Source: Multifurca ochricompacta
Lineage: Eukaryota; Basidiomycota; Agaricomycetes; Russulales; Russulaceae
DNA: 64,000 nucleotides
Direction: 5' to 3'
Assembly: GCA_022496185.1 (NCBI GenBank)
Contig: WTXG01000012.1
Coordinates: forward strand, 310,001 to 374,000
Both the position numbers and the translations under genes were made by a program. Each line of letters opens with the position of its first letter. Position 1 is the stretch's first letter. The notes below the pieces were generated by a model, which was not told the DNA's origin, ran no database searches, and saw nothing but the letters and a program-made list of their open reading frames with translations. Below are positions 33,901 to 46,900 of this stretch, piece by piece.

Positions 33901-35589
33901 ATGTCTCCTTCCAAGACTCTTGCACAACTTAGACCTCCAATCCGTTCAAAGTCCCAGATCAGCAGGGTGCGTAGGTTCATCCTGCGTGATTCTTTACCAA
34001 CATCCATCCATATTTTGTAACAGCTCCCGAAGGCTACGGCATATCTCTCGCTGATGGCTGTACCATGTCTAGATGACTTTACTATCCTCCGGTGCCTCGG
34101 AGAAGGATCATCCGGAACTGTCTATCTTGTACGGGAGAATGATACAGGGGGCCTCTACGCACTAAAAGCAATTCCAAAGCTTAAGCTTTCTGGGTCGCTA
34201 CTAGCGATCGAGGCCGTCGTAACTGAGCGCAATATGCTTCTCGATCTGCGGGGGGACGATTTTATCCTTCAACCACGTGCATGCTTTCACGACAGCAAAT
34301 ATTACTACCTGGTAACGGTGCGTGACATGATTCATACAAGTACTACGCCTGTGTTCCTCAAATTGACTATTTGATATAGGAATACCACCCTGCCGGCGAT
34401 CTCCACACCTTACTGTTGCTGAAAGGCTCAAAGGCGGATGCTGTTCGGTTTTACATGGCTGAACTCGTGCGTACACCTTCGCTACGATTACTTTTGCTCA
34501 TCCATTGATGATCCACCGCCAGCTTTTAGCCCTTGAACACGTCCATGCCAAGAGGGTTGTCCATAGGGATGTCAAGCCAGAGAACGTATTTATCGACAAT
34601 GATGGGCACATCGTCCTCGGCGATTTTGGGCTTGCGCGCAAACTTTCTGCGGGTGAGAACACCATCTCGAGCGATGAGATGTTCGGTACACCCGCATATA
34701 CTCCCCCAGAAGTGTTCACTGGTCAACCATACGGTCGCGAAGTTGATCTCTGGGCGTTTGGCGTGATGCTATATGAACTAATTGCTGGAAGAGTAAAACT
34801 TCGTTCTCCTGATATTCGAATCAGTCACTGATTTTTATCTCCAGGAGGCATTCAAGTCGACCACCGTTCCTCAGAGTGACCCCTCCTGGCTTACCCACCT
34901 TGTTCGACACATCTTGTACGACCAATTAGAAGCTAGCCCTTACCTCACGCCAGACGCTGCTGACCTTGTTTCCAAGGTGAGTCTGACCACCGGAGTCTTC
35001 TGTCTTCTTTTATTTACTGTAAACGCGTGTGCACGCAGTTGCTGCGAAAGGTCTCTCAGGCTCGGCTCAGTAACTTTGATGAAATAAAAAAGCATCCATA
35101 CTTTGACGGACTGTGAGCTCTTCCGCACTACAAATCTAGCTTCAATCTGACGGGGATTTGAGTGACTGGGACGCACTCTCGAACCGATCATTGACCCCAC
35201 CGTGGGTTCCAAGCTTTAGCCAAGGGAATGAACCTGGTTCCGAATGCCCTGTGTTTACACCTGGCCAACCTTATGGCACGGAGGACGACCCCATCCGTGG
35301 CCTTTCATTTCGTTTTTCTCCATTAGCTTTGACTCCAACATGCCAGCGCCACCAGCGTCTGTTCAATTCGCTCGGAGGTTCCCTCCCTGCTGTTAATTGG
35401 GTCGAGGGTAACGCAACCCTATATTCCTCCTCGTGCTCCAGTGAAGAATCTTATGATCAACTAGCGGATGCCAAAGAGTGTCTTCCTATCAGTCTCCATG
35501 GACCCACTACGCGCAAAAAGAACCTACGGCCACTGACACGCTGGGCGAGGAGTGTTTTTAGTAGGCGCACTGGTGCCTCGGACTCTTGA
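33901..35589 (+). CDS. AGC-like Ser/Thr protein kinase 1
   Basis: Serine/threonine kinase. The likely start is the ATG at 33901 (SPSKTLAQLRPPIRSKSQ), joined by an intron at about 33969-34021 to the kinase domain; the ATG at 34054 is the alternative. Motifs: glycine loop GEGSSGTVYLV, catalytic lysine in YALKAIPK, catalytic loop VVHRDVKPENVFID, DFG in LGDFGLARKL, and activation segment GTPAYTPPEV. The AGC tail signature follows the domain: HPYFDGLDWDALSNRSLTPP, then WVPSF. The C-terminus has PYGTEDDPIRGLSFRFSP, NWVEG and a basic end with RWARSVFSRR. Kinases 2 and 3 share this arrangement. About six short introns were traced and the frame is intact. Substrates are unknown. Confidence 0.85.
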
Positions 35590-36100
35590 ATGTCTCTTTC
35601 ATCTTTCATCTCTATTTTTATCATTATTGTTTTACGTAGTTGTGACGCAAGTTTAAGTATACCCTGGAAGTGTACCTTCCACACATTTCAGTTCGTATCG
35701 ATCCACAGAGTTTTTTGTATTTTGTGTATATGAAAGAATGGACGTTGAATCACCACATCACCACCACACTCACCACACCAGGGTTGTCTATTTGCGTCCA
35801 GAGTCATCGCACCATCTGACGGCGATTTGGATTTCATAGGGATGTAAGAATGCAGGACCCCTATGTAACACACTATTCTTTCCAACTTCTTTCCAACTTC
35901 TCATAACTTCTCATTAGGGCCGTCCCCCTCTGAAGAAAGGGTGCTGGCTATCTATATGGCACAGTCGGGTACACCTTCCCGGCTCTTTCCTCGTTATCGT
36001 CGGCTACTTTATTCAATGATACGAATATGACAACCACCACCGTATTTCTTACGTTTCATATTCACAAATGACCATGAAACAGTAATGGCCAGGACATTTA
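35590..36100. other. Convergent spacer, kinase 1 / short-chain dehydrogenase
   Basis: 511 bp between converging stops. It holds CACCA-rich and TCTTTC-rich stretches and no gene. Confidence 0.5.
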
Positions 36101-37273
36101 TTACTTGGGAATGCTTAACTTGCTAACGAGCTCGTTCCCTGCTTGTATACGCTCCTTCCAGTCTTTCTCAACCTCTCCAAGATCCCAGTTCGACGACAAA
36201 TACCTGACGACATATCAAATTCAATCCAGGGCATGGATTATAGTGACACCGACCTTCCACTCAACCAGTTGAAGCGACCAGAGGTAAGAGAGAGCAATGT
36301 TGCGGCAGGAAGTTGCAAAGTGTCAAATTCCATGTCGTCAGGGAAGTCGATGCCTGAGTCCGTGGCCATCTGGGTCAGAATTGCTCCCGGGTGTAGCGAA
36401 AAAACTGTCAACTTTGGGTGTTCTGCCAAAGAGAGGAAGCTGTAACACAGGCGATGGAACCTTAATTGGCTAACACACCTAGTGCAATGAACTCGACCAG
36501 GCGGCCCAACGTATGTTTCGAGATAGAGTAATCGCTTGACCCCGGTAAACGGAGTTGTGCAGCGTTAGAACTGATAACTGCAATATACCCATTGGTTTCC
36601 TCCAAAGCCGGTAAGGAGGAACTTCTCAATCATCAGGATCTCCACTCAGAAAAAGATAGATGGGAAGGCCATACCGAACAGCATTGTACACTCCTCGGAC
36701 GTTGACTTCGAATGTGTTCCACCATTGATCCGGATGCTTCTCTCCCAGCTCTGTATTTGATGCGTTATCATTCCAACGAGTGTGAACCCCAAGCGTATCA
36801 CGTACTTTGGCCGAAATTACTCAGGACACCCGCATTGGCAATGAGGATATCGAGCTTCCCGAAACGCCTGAGTGTTGCTTGCACAACCGCCTCCACGGCC
36901 TTCGAATCTCTCACATCAACAGGAATGGAGAGGACCTGTGCTTCTGGAGCAGCTGCGCGTATGGCAGCAGCTGTCTTATCGAGGGTCTCTTGAAAACGCC
37001 CCGCAATTGCCACGTTTGCCCCAGCCTTGGAATAGGCGATGGCAATTTCTTGCCCAATTCCACGAGATGCGCCGGTTACGAGGACGACCTTGCCATTGTA
37101 TGTCCTATTCGCGAAAGCATCTTTTGGGTCGATTGTTGGATATACGCTGCGGAACAATTAAGTCAAATTTAGTGATAAGGCGCATCTCAGAAGCCCGCTG
37201 GTGCGTACTCATGGTGAAGGGAAACAGGAAGTTCTTCATTGTAACCGATGAGAGTGGTGAATGAGGCGGCCAT
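36101..37273 (-). CDS. Short-chain dehydrogenase/reductase
   Basis: Classical SDR oxidoreductase. The start at 37273 gives AASFTTLIGYNEELPVSLHH. An intron at about 37150-37211 leads to YPTIDPKDAFANRTYNG. The cofactor motif TGASRGIG is in KVVLVTGASRGIGQEIAIAY, and the NAG motif in LIANAGVLSNFGQ. WWNTFEVNVRGVYNA follows after another intron. The catalytic Ser and YxxxK are in VISSNAAQLRLPGSSDYSIS and SKHTLGRL. The C-terminal part has HPGAILTQMA and GRFNWLSGRYLSS, and ends LVSKLSIPK. Five introns were traced and the frame is intact. The Arg after the glycine motif region (IAGRFQ) favours NADP, but this is only suggestive. The substrate is unknown. It is divergent from CCT2. Confidence 0.88.
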
Positions 37274-37986
37274 ATCGAACGAGATGAGGGAAGTGAGAGC
37301 AGAGCACATCCGACGCAGTTCATTTTATACTTCGTCCCCTTCTCTCAAAAACATAGACCATGGCTGAATAACCAGATTTAACGGATACGACTGAGTCATC
37401 GTGGCTCTTAGAAATCCTAAGCCTTAGAGTGTTGTGCATGTCGGTGTTAAGGAAGCCAGGCAATAATCCTAAGCTTAGGAAGTTGTGCATGTCGGCGTTA
37501 AGGAGGTCAGGCAAGATGAATAACCACGGGAGAAAGAGAATGAAAGACAGTTCTAAAATCTTGATAAGCAACTTTTCCCCACGGCGATAATTTACCGGGT
37601 GTATGGAAAGTAAGTACAAAGCAGCGAAGTGGGGCCCATTCGATCAAGCCATCCCAGGCTTTCCGCGCGGGAAGGAGTTCCCACCACCTGACTTGATATT
37701 GTCAGAACTGCATGTCTGATATAGCGGAATTATTCAGACCTGGTGTACGCCAATTCCCAAATCCCAATGACTCTAGGAAATTAGAACGTGAAACTATGCC
37801 CTTAACGCGGAGTTAACAGGTAAGCACTTTTTTTTTGAAATCGAATTTATTACGCGCTTGCGGGACGCGAAGTAAAGCACTTAGTAAGATTATGGTACTC
37901 GGCCCGGTATTTCCGGTTCCCACGATGATAAAAGTCTCTTGCCTCGCGCTGAACATCTTTCAAGTCCTCGCGTATATCGTTTGACC
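37274..37986. other. Divergent intergenic region, SDR / CCT2
   Basis: 713 bp containing both promoters and a two-copy imperfect tandem duplication (about 50 bp per copy). No gene was seen. Confidence 0.5.
37414..37514. repeat. Imperfect tandem duplication, two copies of about 50 bp
   Basis: Copy 1 starts at 37414 and copy 2 at 37466. They share ATCCTAAG, GTTGTGCATGTCGG and GTTAAGGA, and each ends with AGGCAA. The period is 52 bp. Confidence 0.8.
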
Positions 37987-40083
37987 ATGTCTGTGAACAT
38001 CTTCAATGATGAGGTATTTGATGACTCTACGACCCTTCTTTTCTCACACTAAATTCCGCATCTGTCAGGCAACAGAGGAGAAGGCGGAAAACGCGCGTCT
38101 TTCCTCCTTCGTCGGCGCACTAGCGCTCGGTGACCTCGTCAAGAGTACGCTAGGTCCTAAAGGGATGAACAAGATTTACAGTCGGTATCATCGGGTGACA
38201 TCAACGTGACTAACGATGGCGCGACGATCCTCAAAGCGATTCAACTTGACAACGCCGCGGCTAAGATCCTCGTAAACATTTCCAAAGTACAAGACGACGA
38301 AGTAGGAGATGGGACGACAAGCGTGACCGTGCTTGCGGCAGAATTGCTGAGGGAGGCGGAAAAACTTATCGGTATGAGGATCCACCCGCAGACGATTGTG
38401 GAAGGTATCGGATAGCCAGCGCCGCGGCTCTCAACGCACTGGAGGGAGCTGCAGTTGACCATGGGTACGGTTGCTTGGCTTGCATACGATTGTTATCTCG
38501 GCCCGGCGGGTTGTTGACCCATTCATCAGGTCCGATGCCGTCACATTCCGGCAAGATCTTGTCAACATTGCACGGACGACGCTTTCCTCCAAGGTGTTAT
38601 CTCAAGACAAGGACTATTTCTCCAATCTTGCCGTCGATGCAGTCCTCCGGCTGAAGGTAGGAATGCTATCTATGTGGATGTACCTTGCCGATCGTCACTT
38701 ATACTAACACGTGTAATGCAGGGATCTACAGACCTGGACCATATTCAGGTCATCAAAAAAGTTGGCGGAAAGCTGACGGACTCGTATCTTGACGAGGGCT
38801 AGTGCTCGTCTTGTTTCAATACTCTCCGATCTATGCTGAACTGTCTTACAGGCTTCATCCTAGATAAAACCATAGGGACAAATTGCCCCAAACGTGTTGA
38901 GAATGCCAGGATCCTGATTGCTAATACATGTACGCTGTCCACACCGATGCATCAACGTATGGGTTCAGAGTGCGCAGTAACTAGCTATGGACACGGACAA
39001 GATTAAGATTTTCGGTGCGCGCATGAAGGTTGACAGCACAGGGAAGCTTGCAGAGCTGGAGCGTGCCGAGAGAGTGAGTATATGTCATCATCTCTGATGT
39101 CGCTGTCACCAACAAAGACTGACCTTCTCAAAACAGGAAAAAATGAAGGCCAAAGTGGAGGCCATCGCATCGCACGGGATCAATGCCTTTGTTAACAGGC
39201 AGCTGATTTACAACTACCCTGAAAGTATCCTGGCGGAAAAGGGTATCATGTCAATCGAGCATGCTGATTTTGAGGGCGTTGAACGCCTATCTCTTGTCAC
39301 TGGGGGCGAGATCACTAGCACGTTTGACCGGCCAGATCTTGTCAAGCTCGGGCATTGCGAACTGATTGAGGAGATCATGATCGGGGAGACAAGGTGGGAC
39401 TTTCCAGTGATCACTCTCTACGGACATCATTAACAGACAATTGTCCAGCTCATTAAATTCTCAGGGTTGCGGCGGGGGAAGCATGTACGGTTGTATTGCG
39501 GGGCTCAACTAATCAGATGATCGACGAGGCCGAACGTTCGTTGCATGACGCGCTGTCTGTGCTGTCACAGACGGTCAAGGAGACGCGCGTCGTTCTCGGA
39601 GGTGGATGCTCTGAGATGCTAATGAGCGTAGCAGTAGAAGAGAGTTCGAAGAAAGTTAGCGGGAAGAAGGCGATTGCAACTGAAGCATTTGCCGCGCGCT
39701 GCGTCAAATCCCCACTATACTAGCAGACAACGCTGGATATGATTCTTCAGATTTGGTGGCAAGGTTGCGAGCGGCACATTACGAAGGGCAGACGAATGCA
39801 GGGTTGAGTGGGTCTTTCTCTTCTTTATTATTCGTCCAGAATTGGGAGCTGAAAGATGACTGATATGACTAGACATGGATGAGGGTTCTATCGGTTCCAT
39901 GAAGGAACTCGGTGTCACTGAGAGCTATAAGCTCAAGCGGCAGGTTGTTCTCAGCGCTACTGAGGCGGCGGAAATGATTATCAGGTCAGACTATTCAATA
40001 ACAATCGGTTTGAATTCTGACGCCGTGCCAACAGAGTGGATGACATTTTACGTGCAGCGCCACGAAAGCGGGAAGCGGTATAG
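37987..40083 (+). CDS. CCT2: T-complex protein 1 subunit beta (CCT2), five apparent 1-nt deletions
   Basis: Subunit of the cytosolic chaperonin that folds actin and tubulin. The ATG at 37987 gives MSVNIFNDE, and the first intron leads to [14 protein letters not shown]. Conserved ATP-site segments include [22 protein letters not shown] and [11 protein letters not shown]. Later blocks are [20 protein letters not shown] and GGGCSEMLM. The last intron joins EAAEMIIR to [15 protein letters not shown]. One base is missing at about 38175 (between MNKI and [11 protein letters not shown]), 38406 (VEG to YRIASAAAL), 39388 (IMIGE to DK), 39464 (KFSG to VAAGEACTV) and 39692 (AFA to [13 protein letters not shown]). 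Restoring each gives the family sequence. One intron (38798-38851) appears to begin with GC rather than GT. An essential gene with five clean 1-nt losses suggests sequence error rather than decay. Confidence 0.93.
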
Positions 40084-40300
40084 GAGAAAGAAAGAGAAAG
40101 AGAGAGAAAGAGAAAAAGAGAAGTTTAGCACAGTCCAGTTCTCACGTGACGTGTGACGGTCGACTTACAGGCAGCGTTTGTTTTAATTATACACCTCTTC
40201 TCTACCTCAACACGACCACGACAAATCATTTTATATTTTATACTTAGAGGCAGTACTTGGAGCAACGTAGACTGGGCTCCTCACTCATTACCCTTGAACA

Positions 40301-43300
40301 ATGTCTTCTGGCGCAGTGCGCGCTAGACGTCCGCCCTCACCTCCCCCAAGTTATCATCAATCAGTGCCGCGCTTTCCCCCCAAAGAGGGTCACCTAGATG
40401 CTGATGAGCGTCGAGCGGCAGCATCCCTAGGCTACGTTCCCTCCCGCAAGTCTGGGCACGCTTCTGGTGGATACAACATCACCCCTGGTGAATGGAAGTT
40501 ACTCGTCCTACTTGTCGTTGCCGCGTCAGCGGTGCGTTTGTTCCGCATATCAAGACCTGACAGTGTCGTGTACGCGATCTCTTCTCCTTATAGAATCACC
40601 TTTACTACCGAGCTGATTCGTCACGAACGAACTGATACACCAGATTCGACGAAGTACATTTTGGAAAGTTCGCCTCGCGATATATCAAGACGCGATATTT
40701 TGTGGACGTTCATCCCCCATTAGCCAAACTTCTCATTACTCTCGCGGCTTTCGTGTTCGGTTTTGATGGTCACTTTGATTTTGCAGAGATCGCAAAGTAG
40801 GTGCTCCACATCGTTCCATGCGGACGCTCAGGTTCAGCGGGGAATTCTCTTTAACCATTTTCTGTGCTACTCCAGGGTATACGAGAACACGCCGTACGTG
40901 GCTATGCGCATGGTTCCCGCAACACTTGGAATTACTACCATCCCCCTCGCCTACTTGACTCTCCGCGGTCTCGACTGCCGCGCAACCACGGCTCTCCTCG
41001 CATCCTTCTTCCTCATCTTTGAGAACTCCCTTATTACCCAGTCGCGACACATCCTTCTCGATTCCCCACTCGTTTTCTTCACCGCACTCACCGTTTTCTT
41101 TTGGACTGGATTCTGTAATGAGGACAAGCATGAACCTTTCACGGACCGTTGGTGGGGCTGGCTCACTCTCACCGGTCTCTCTCTCGGTGCGGTCGTCAGC
41201 AGCAAGTGGGTGGGCCTGTTCACCATCGCCACCGTTGGCCTTGGGACGATCCGGCAGCTGTGGACGCTGTTGGGCGATCTGCGCGTTCCGCCGAGGCTCT
41301 GGATCAAGCATTTTTATGCCCGTGCCCTCTGCCTAATCCTTGTTCCGGTTATGTTCTATATGGCCATGTTCCAGATACACTTCCTCATTTTGGAGAATTC
41401 GGGCGAGGGAGACGGATTCATGAGCGCGGAGTTTCAGCATACTTTGGGTGGCCGTAGCATGGCTGATACATACGCAGGTGTGTTTAGGAGACGTATATCC
41501 TGGTGGGCCCTAATGACCCAACTTGGGCAGATATTGCCATTGGCTCCAGAGTGACCATTCGCCATGTTAACACTCAAGGTGGTTATTTACACTCTCACGC
41601 TCATAATTACCCTGGTGGTAGCCAACGTATGTTGCTCCAGAGTCGTCTTTTGTTTTTGCGTTTTGATGGGCACCTGCAGAACAGCAAGTCACGCTGTACC
41701 CGCACATTGATGAGAACAACGATTGGCGTATCATTAACGCGACGCAAGACAACCACCCTGAAACAGACTGGATGAACTTTCATGAATTGGTTTACATCGA
41801 ACCTGGTTCGCGCATCAGGCTCAGGCATCTTACCACTGAGAAGAACTTGCATTCACACGACTTCCGTCCGCCAGTTTCGGAAGTGGACTTCCAGAACGAG
41901 GTGTCTGCGTATGGGATGCCTGGCTTTTCCGGCGACATGAATGATGACTGGATTGTAGAAATCGAGAAAGGAAGCAAAAGAGATTCGCTGTCTAACCGTC
42001 GTGTGCGAACTCTAGGGACGCAGTTCAGACTAAGACATGCCCTGACTGGATGCTACCTGTTCTCACACAAAGTCAAACTGCCAACGTGGGGCTTCGAACA
42101 GCAAGAGGTGACATGCAACAAGAACGCCGTAATGGCAAATTCGTTGTGGACGATCGAATCTAGTGATCATCCTCATTGTAAGAGCGCATATTGACATGTC
42201 TAATAACCGCTGCTAACGCCATCCGTAGTGCCTTCAGACGCGCCCAAGGTCAATTACCGCAAGTTGGGTTTTTTCGACAAGTTTTTCGAGCTCCAGCAAG
42301 TGATGTGGCAGACAAACGCGGGACTTACGGATCGACACACTTTTGATTCTCGTCCTTCGTCTTGGCCACTGCTACGGCGCGGAATTGTGAGGACTTCGCT
42401 CGCGATTCCTCATAAAGACTATTAACGAAAAAGCTGGGCAGAATTTTTGGGTAAAGGACCAACGGCAGATATATCTTATTGGTAACCCTATGATCTGGTG
42501 GTTGAGTACAGCTTCAGTAGTTGGCTACGTCGCACTACGAGGCTTCCTCATTCTTCGCGCGCAGCGTGGCTACAAAGACTTCGAGAATAGTAAGTAAAAG
42601 TTTTTGCACGCATGACCCTTGACAGATCAAATCGTCTACCCAGCCAAGGTTGTCAAGTACGACACGTTGTGTGGCTTCCTTTTCATGGGATGGGGTCTTC
42701 ACTATTTCCCATTCTTCCTCATGGGTCGCCAGTTGTTCCTACACCACTATCTCCCCGCCCTTTATTTCGCAATCCTCCTGCTATGCGCAGTATTCGACTT
42801 TTTGACATCAACCTTCGTCCGCGTTGGCGTCTCCAAATCGCGGCGGTGCTCGCAATTCTCGTTATCTGGAATTTCTCTATCTTTAGCCCGCTGGCGTATG
42901 GGAACACATGGACAAAGGAAGAATGTCACAAAGCTCAATGGTTGAAGACTTGGGACTTCAGCTGGTGAGAGATTGACAATGTATCTGCAATGCTGTCATC
43001 GCTGACTCTGCTCCTTTAGTGACACATTCTTCGATGATGTAGGCTCCTCTCTCTTCTTTCGCCGGCCAACTAACATGTCCTTCAGTACTCACAATACAAC
43101 GGTGCTATCCTTGCCACACCACAGAAGTCCAACGTCGCTGCTCCACCCCTCGCTACTATCGGGGAGAACCAGATGGACGTGGCGCGATAGCAGTCGAGGA
43201 TAAACTCGGCCAGGCTCCCAATGCGCCGCCACAGGCGGAGGGAACCATTGTGGACGCAGGGAAAGCCGAACCTGGTCGTGACATTTTCGCCCCGCCTCCG

Positions 43301-43633
43301 CGACCGGATATCAAGAGCGATAGCAAGTTCAACCCACCACCTGTTGAAGAAGACGAACCGAAGGCTATCAGCTCAGTCGGCGTCTCCTCGCCCAATGAGC
43401 CTGCCCCAGTACACGATGAGAAGGCGTCGGAGAAGGCTGTAGACAAACCGTCCGTGGCGCCACCCAGCGATGTCTCTCCCTCGTCTTCTAACGAAACGCC
43501 ATCATCGGAGGCCACAGGGGACGCACCAGCAAGCTCAGGAACGGCGAAGGCGAAGGTCCAAGGGCCGCTGGACGCAGAACAGGCAGAGGCAGATGAAGTG
43601 CGCCAAGAACTGTTCCCTGATGCACATGCATGA
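40301..43633 (+). CDS. Protein O-mannosyltransferase (PMT1/PMT2 class), two apparent 1-nt deletions
   Basis: ER membrane enzyme that transfers mannose from dolichol-phosphate-mannose to Ser/Thr of secretory proteins. The start at 40301 opens SSGAVRARRPPSPPPSYH. The first membrane helix is WKLLVLLVVAASAVRLF. After an intron at about 40581-40650 the catalytic loop reads FDEVHFGKFASRYI and DVHPPLAKLL, with the DE pair typical of PMTs. Multiple membrane segments follow, then a MIR domain (IGSRVTIRHVNTQGGYLHSH, YPGGSQQQQVTLYPH, RLRHALTGCYLFSHKVKLP). C-terminal helices follow (GWGLHYFPFFLMGRQLFLHH, PALYFAILLLCAVFDF). A Pro/Glu/Ser-rich cytosolic tail ends the protein. The frame breaks at about 42812 (STF to RPRWRLQIAAV) and 43178 (NQMD to RGAIAVEDKLG), each by one missing base. 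PMT2 is my favoured subfamily from the MIR region; PMT1 is not excluded. Confidence 0.9.
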
Positions 43634-43984
43634 AAAGCTCAGAAAAAAAGGGCAAGCTGATGTCTCCTGGAGCTGCAAATCATCCATCTTGTCGCGACGA
43701 CTTGTATTGCATCATTTTATATGCCTGTTCTGCTTTGCTCGATGACGTAGTTATCGGACTGCTGTGTTGGTTCAGAATAATTTATAATTGATACAGCTCA
43801 TCACATAGGTTGCTCTCAAATTCTGGCTGTAATCTGCTACTACTAGCACGCATTTTACTTTATCTCACTTGAGGCATCCCAAAATGTTTATTTCCCCTGG
43901 GCGTCTGCTGATGATACAATCAGTGAAACCCACAAAAGGATGGGATGGAATTGGGTCTAGACAATTTCTAGCTGATAGCTGACC
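43634..43984. other. Spacer upstream of the NACHT-ankyrin gene
   Basis: 351 bp with the PMT 3' UTR and the promoter of the next gene. No feature was picked. Confidence 0.4.
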
Positions 43985-46900
43985 ATGGTACAGCAGGCTA
44001 GCATAGCACCAGCATCGAGTAGCGGACAGCATAATCCACTTTTTGATCAGGCACTCCAGAAGCATCTTGAGTCGCTGCAGCCAGAGGACAAGCAAGCGTT
44101 CGAAAATTGTACCGCAGAGGATGTTCTCGCCACGGTGGAACAGCTAAACAGCAACTACGCCGCGCAGAGCCGTACGCGTCGTTGCCTTGTTCGCTTCGCT
44201 GACATCGTCGGACCACTGGAATCGTACTTTGACCTAGTGAGCAATATCGCTGCCTCCATACCCGGCGCGCAAATTGGAGCAATCGTATGGGGTGCCCTCA
44301 AGTTCGTGATCAAGGTGTGCTCTTTTTTTTTCCCCATCTCTACCTCTTCCTTCTCCCTTCTTTCTTTCAACTTGTTCCTCCAGCGCTTACCACGGCTGTC
44401 ATGCGCAATAATAGACAATAAACGCGATCTCAGATCATTTTGAACGAATTGTAGGGGTTTTGGAAGAGATTGCCCAGTCACTCCCCTTCTACCAAGACTA
44501 TGCCCTCGGATTTATCGTGAGTCAGCTCGCGTACAACAAGTAGGCCTCTTCATTTTTTTTGCCGTGTGCAAAAGAGAAGAAAAAAAAGGTTTAGAATTCA
44601 CTCTGCTCCTTCGGTAGGCACTGGCCGACGTCTATAATGACATTCTCGTGGTTTGCTCCGCGGTGCGACGCGTGTTTCTGAAGAGAGGTGGTGCCCTACG
44701 GTGTGAGTACGCTCCCCTTTCCCCGTCTTTCTACATTCGTCTGAACATCGTGAACACCGTTTACTAGCTGGACCGTCTATCCTTATACAATCGTTGAACC
44801 CGTGGAACAAGGCCATTGAGGATGTTACTCAGGGACTGCGACGCCGCGAGAGGTACTCGAGCGCGAAATGGCGCACGCAGATCGCCTATCCGACCACACA
44901 GACCGTGTCGACCGTCAGCGACAAGCCATTACGAGAGAGTGGGGTCAGTGCGGGATCATCTGGATCCGCATAGGGTTCTGATAATCTATTTCCTCAGATG
45001 ATAGGCGCCGAGACATCCTCGCATCACTCCCTTATGAAGATTGCCACTCCAAGCATGAGGATTGCCTTGGCGTTCTTCCCCCTGAACACAACACGGGGAA
45101 TTGGCTACTCAATCGCGAGGAGTTTCTGAACTGGGCGTACAACCCATACAGCAGAATGCTATGGGTTCATGGCAAACGTGAGTCATATATTTTTGCTTTT
45201 GTCTCGGGCATCATGTCATGTTGTCACGTCCTAGCGGGGGTTGGAAAAACTGTCCTTGCGTACGTAGTTAAGTGTCCGCTGCGTTGCATTGCTCATCGTT
45301 AGTTTCCAATCTCAGGGCAATCGTCATCGAATGGGCAAGAAACGCGCTGATATCTGGAAAACGGCCTGCTGTAGCCTTCTTTTACTGTGAACACGACAAC
45401 CCCAAAAAGCACGACCCCCGATCCCTTCTTGCGACCCTTCTTCACCAAGTTTTGAGGCAACTCACCATCGGTCCGAGGGATGATCTTGACTTGGACGCAC
45501 TCTCTGCAACCCAATCGTTAGATAAACTTTGCACTTCTTTGAAAGCTGCTTGCGCTTGTCTCGAAAGAATTATGCCTGTCTTCTTAGTTGTTGACGCGCT
45601 GGACGAGTGCAGCACGACCACGCGCAAGCGGCTGTTGCCTCTGCTTATCTCTCTGGGACGTGACGTGAGATTACTTCTCACTAGCCGGAAGGAGGGAGAC
45701 ATCGGGAACGCTCTGAGGAACACTCCATCTATTTCGATCACGGCTGAGGACGTTAAAGGCGATATCCATGAGTATGTCAGTCGCAAGATCAGACTGGCGC
45801 ATGACGAGGACTTCTCAGATGAGTCTCTGGAAGTCGGAGATGCTGCCTTGCTGGAGGAAGTATCGAGGACACTCATTGAAGGAGCAAATGGAATGTGAGC
45901 TCTTTTTGAACGAGCATTTTCCTGCATCGTCACTCAGGAAATCTTCAGGTTTCTGTGGGTGCAGTTGCAAATTTCTCATCTTCAAGAACAAAGAACGGAT
46001 TATGACATCCGCGATGCCCTGAAATCACTCACTAAAGGTCTTGAACCCACCTTCTCTCGAATATTGAAATCTATCGATCGCTTACCCCCATCGAGACGCG
46101 CCCGTGCGAAACGAGTTTTACGCTGGGTGGCTTGTGCAGAGCATCCTCTAAGTCTCTGTGAACTCTCTGAGGCAATCGTCATTCAAGATATGCAACAATC
46201 ATGGGACAAGTCACGATGCGTTACTAGGCCAACCAGTTTGATTGAAGATTGCTTTAACCTCGTGTTCTGCACGGAGAGCTCTTGGCAATCTCCCGATGCC
46301 AAAGTTCAGCTCATTCACTCCTCTGTAAAGGAATTTCTTTTACAGGACCCTGTGGTTTTGGGAGAGTCGCTTGCAGACTATCACGTTTACCCATTTTCCG
46401 AAGTGCAAGTCACCATTGTCGAGGATTGTCTCAAGTATCTCCAGCTGATAACCCAAGCCGTGCGTTATCAAGTGGAGGTTCAACACCCGTTTTTAGGCTA
46501 TGCAAGCGAATTTTGGCCGCAACATCTTAGAGCTTCCGGATCTGCTGGAGAGCGACTCGTTTTCCTGTTCTGTGAATTCATGCAGTCGACATCGCCCTCC
46601 CGACAGTTCTGGTCTGAGCGTTACAACAGAAAACGGTATGCAGGTTCCTTAATCTTATCCTTTAATTATCGTCTCACGCTGTATGGTAGCGAAGACGTCA
46701 TTCATACGACCATGTCTATATGTCACTTGGCCGCTCGACTCTCCCTTCCACACATTGTCAGATCTATCTTGGAAAATGGCCTTGACGCTGCCGGAGCCCA
46801 AGGCTCGCACGGTTTAACAGCATTGCATTGGGCGGCGAAGTTTGCAGAGGACTCGACTTTGCGTGTGCTTGTGGAGTCCGGCGTCGATATCAACGCCCAG

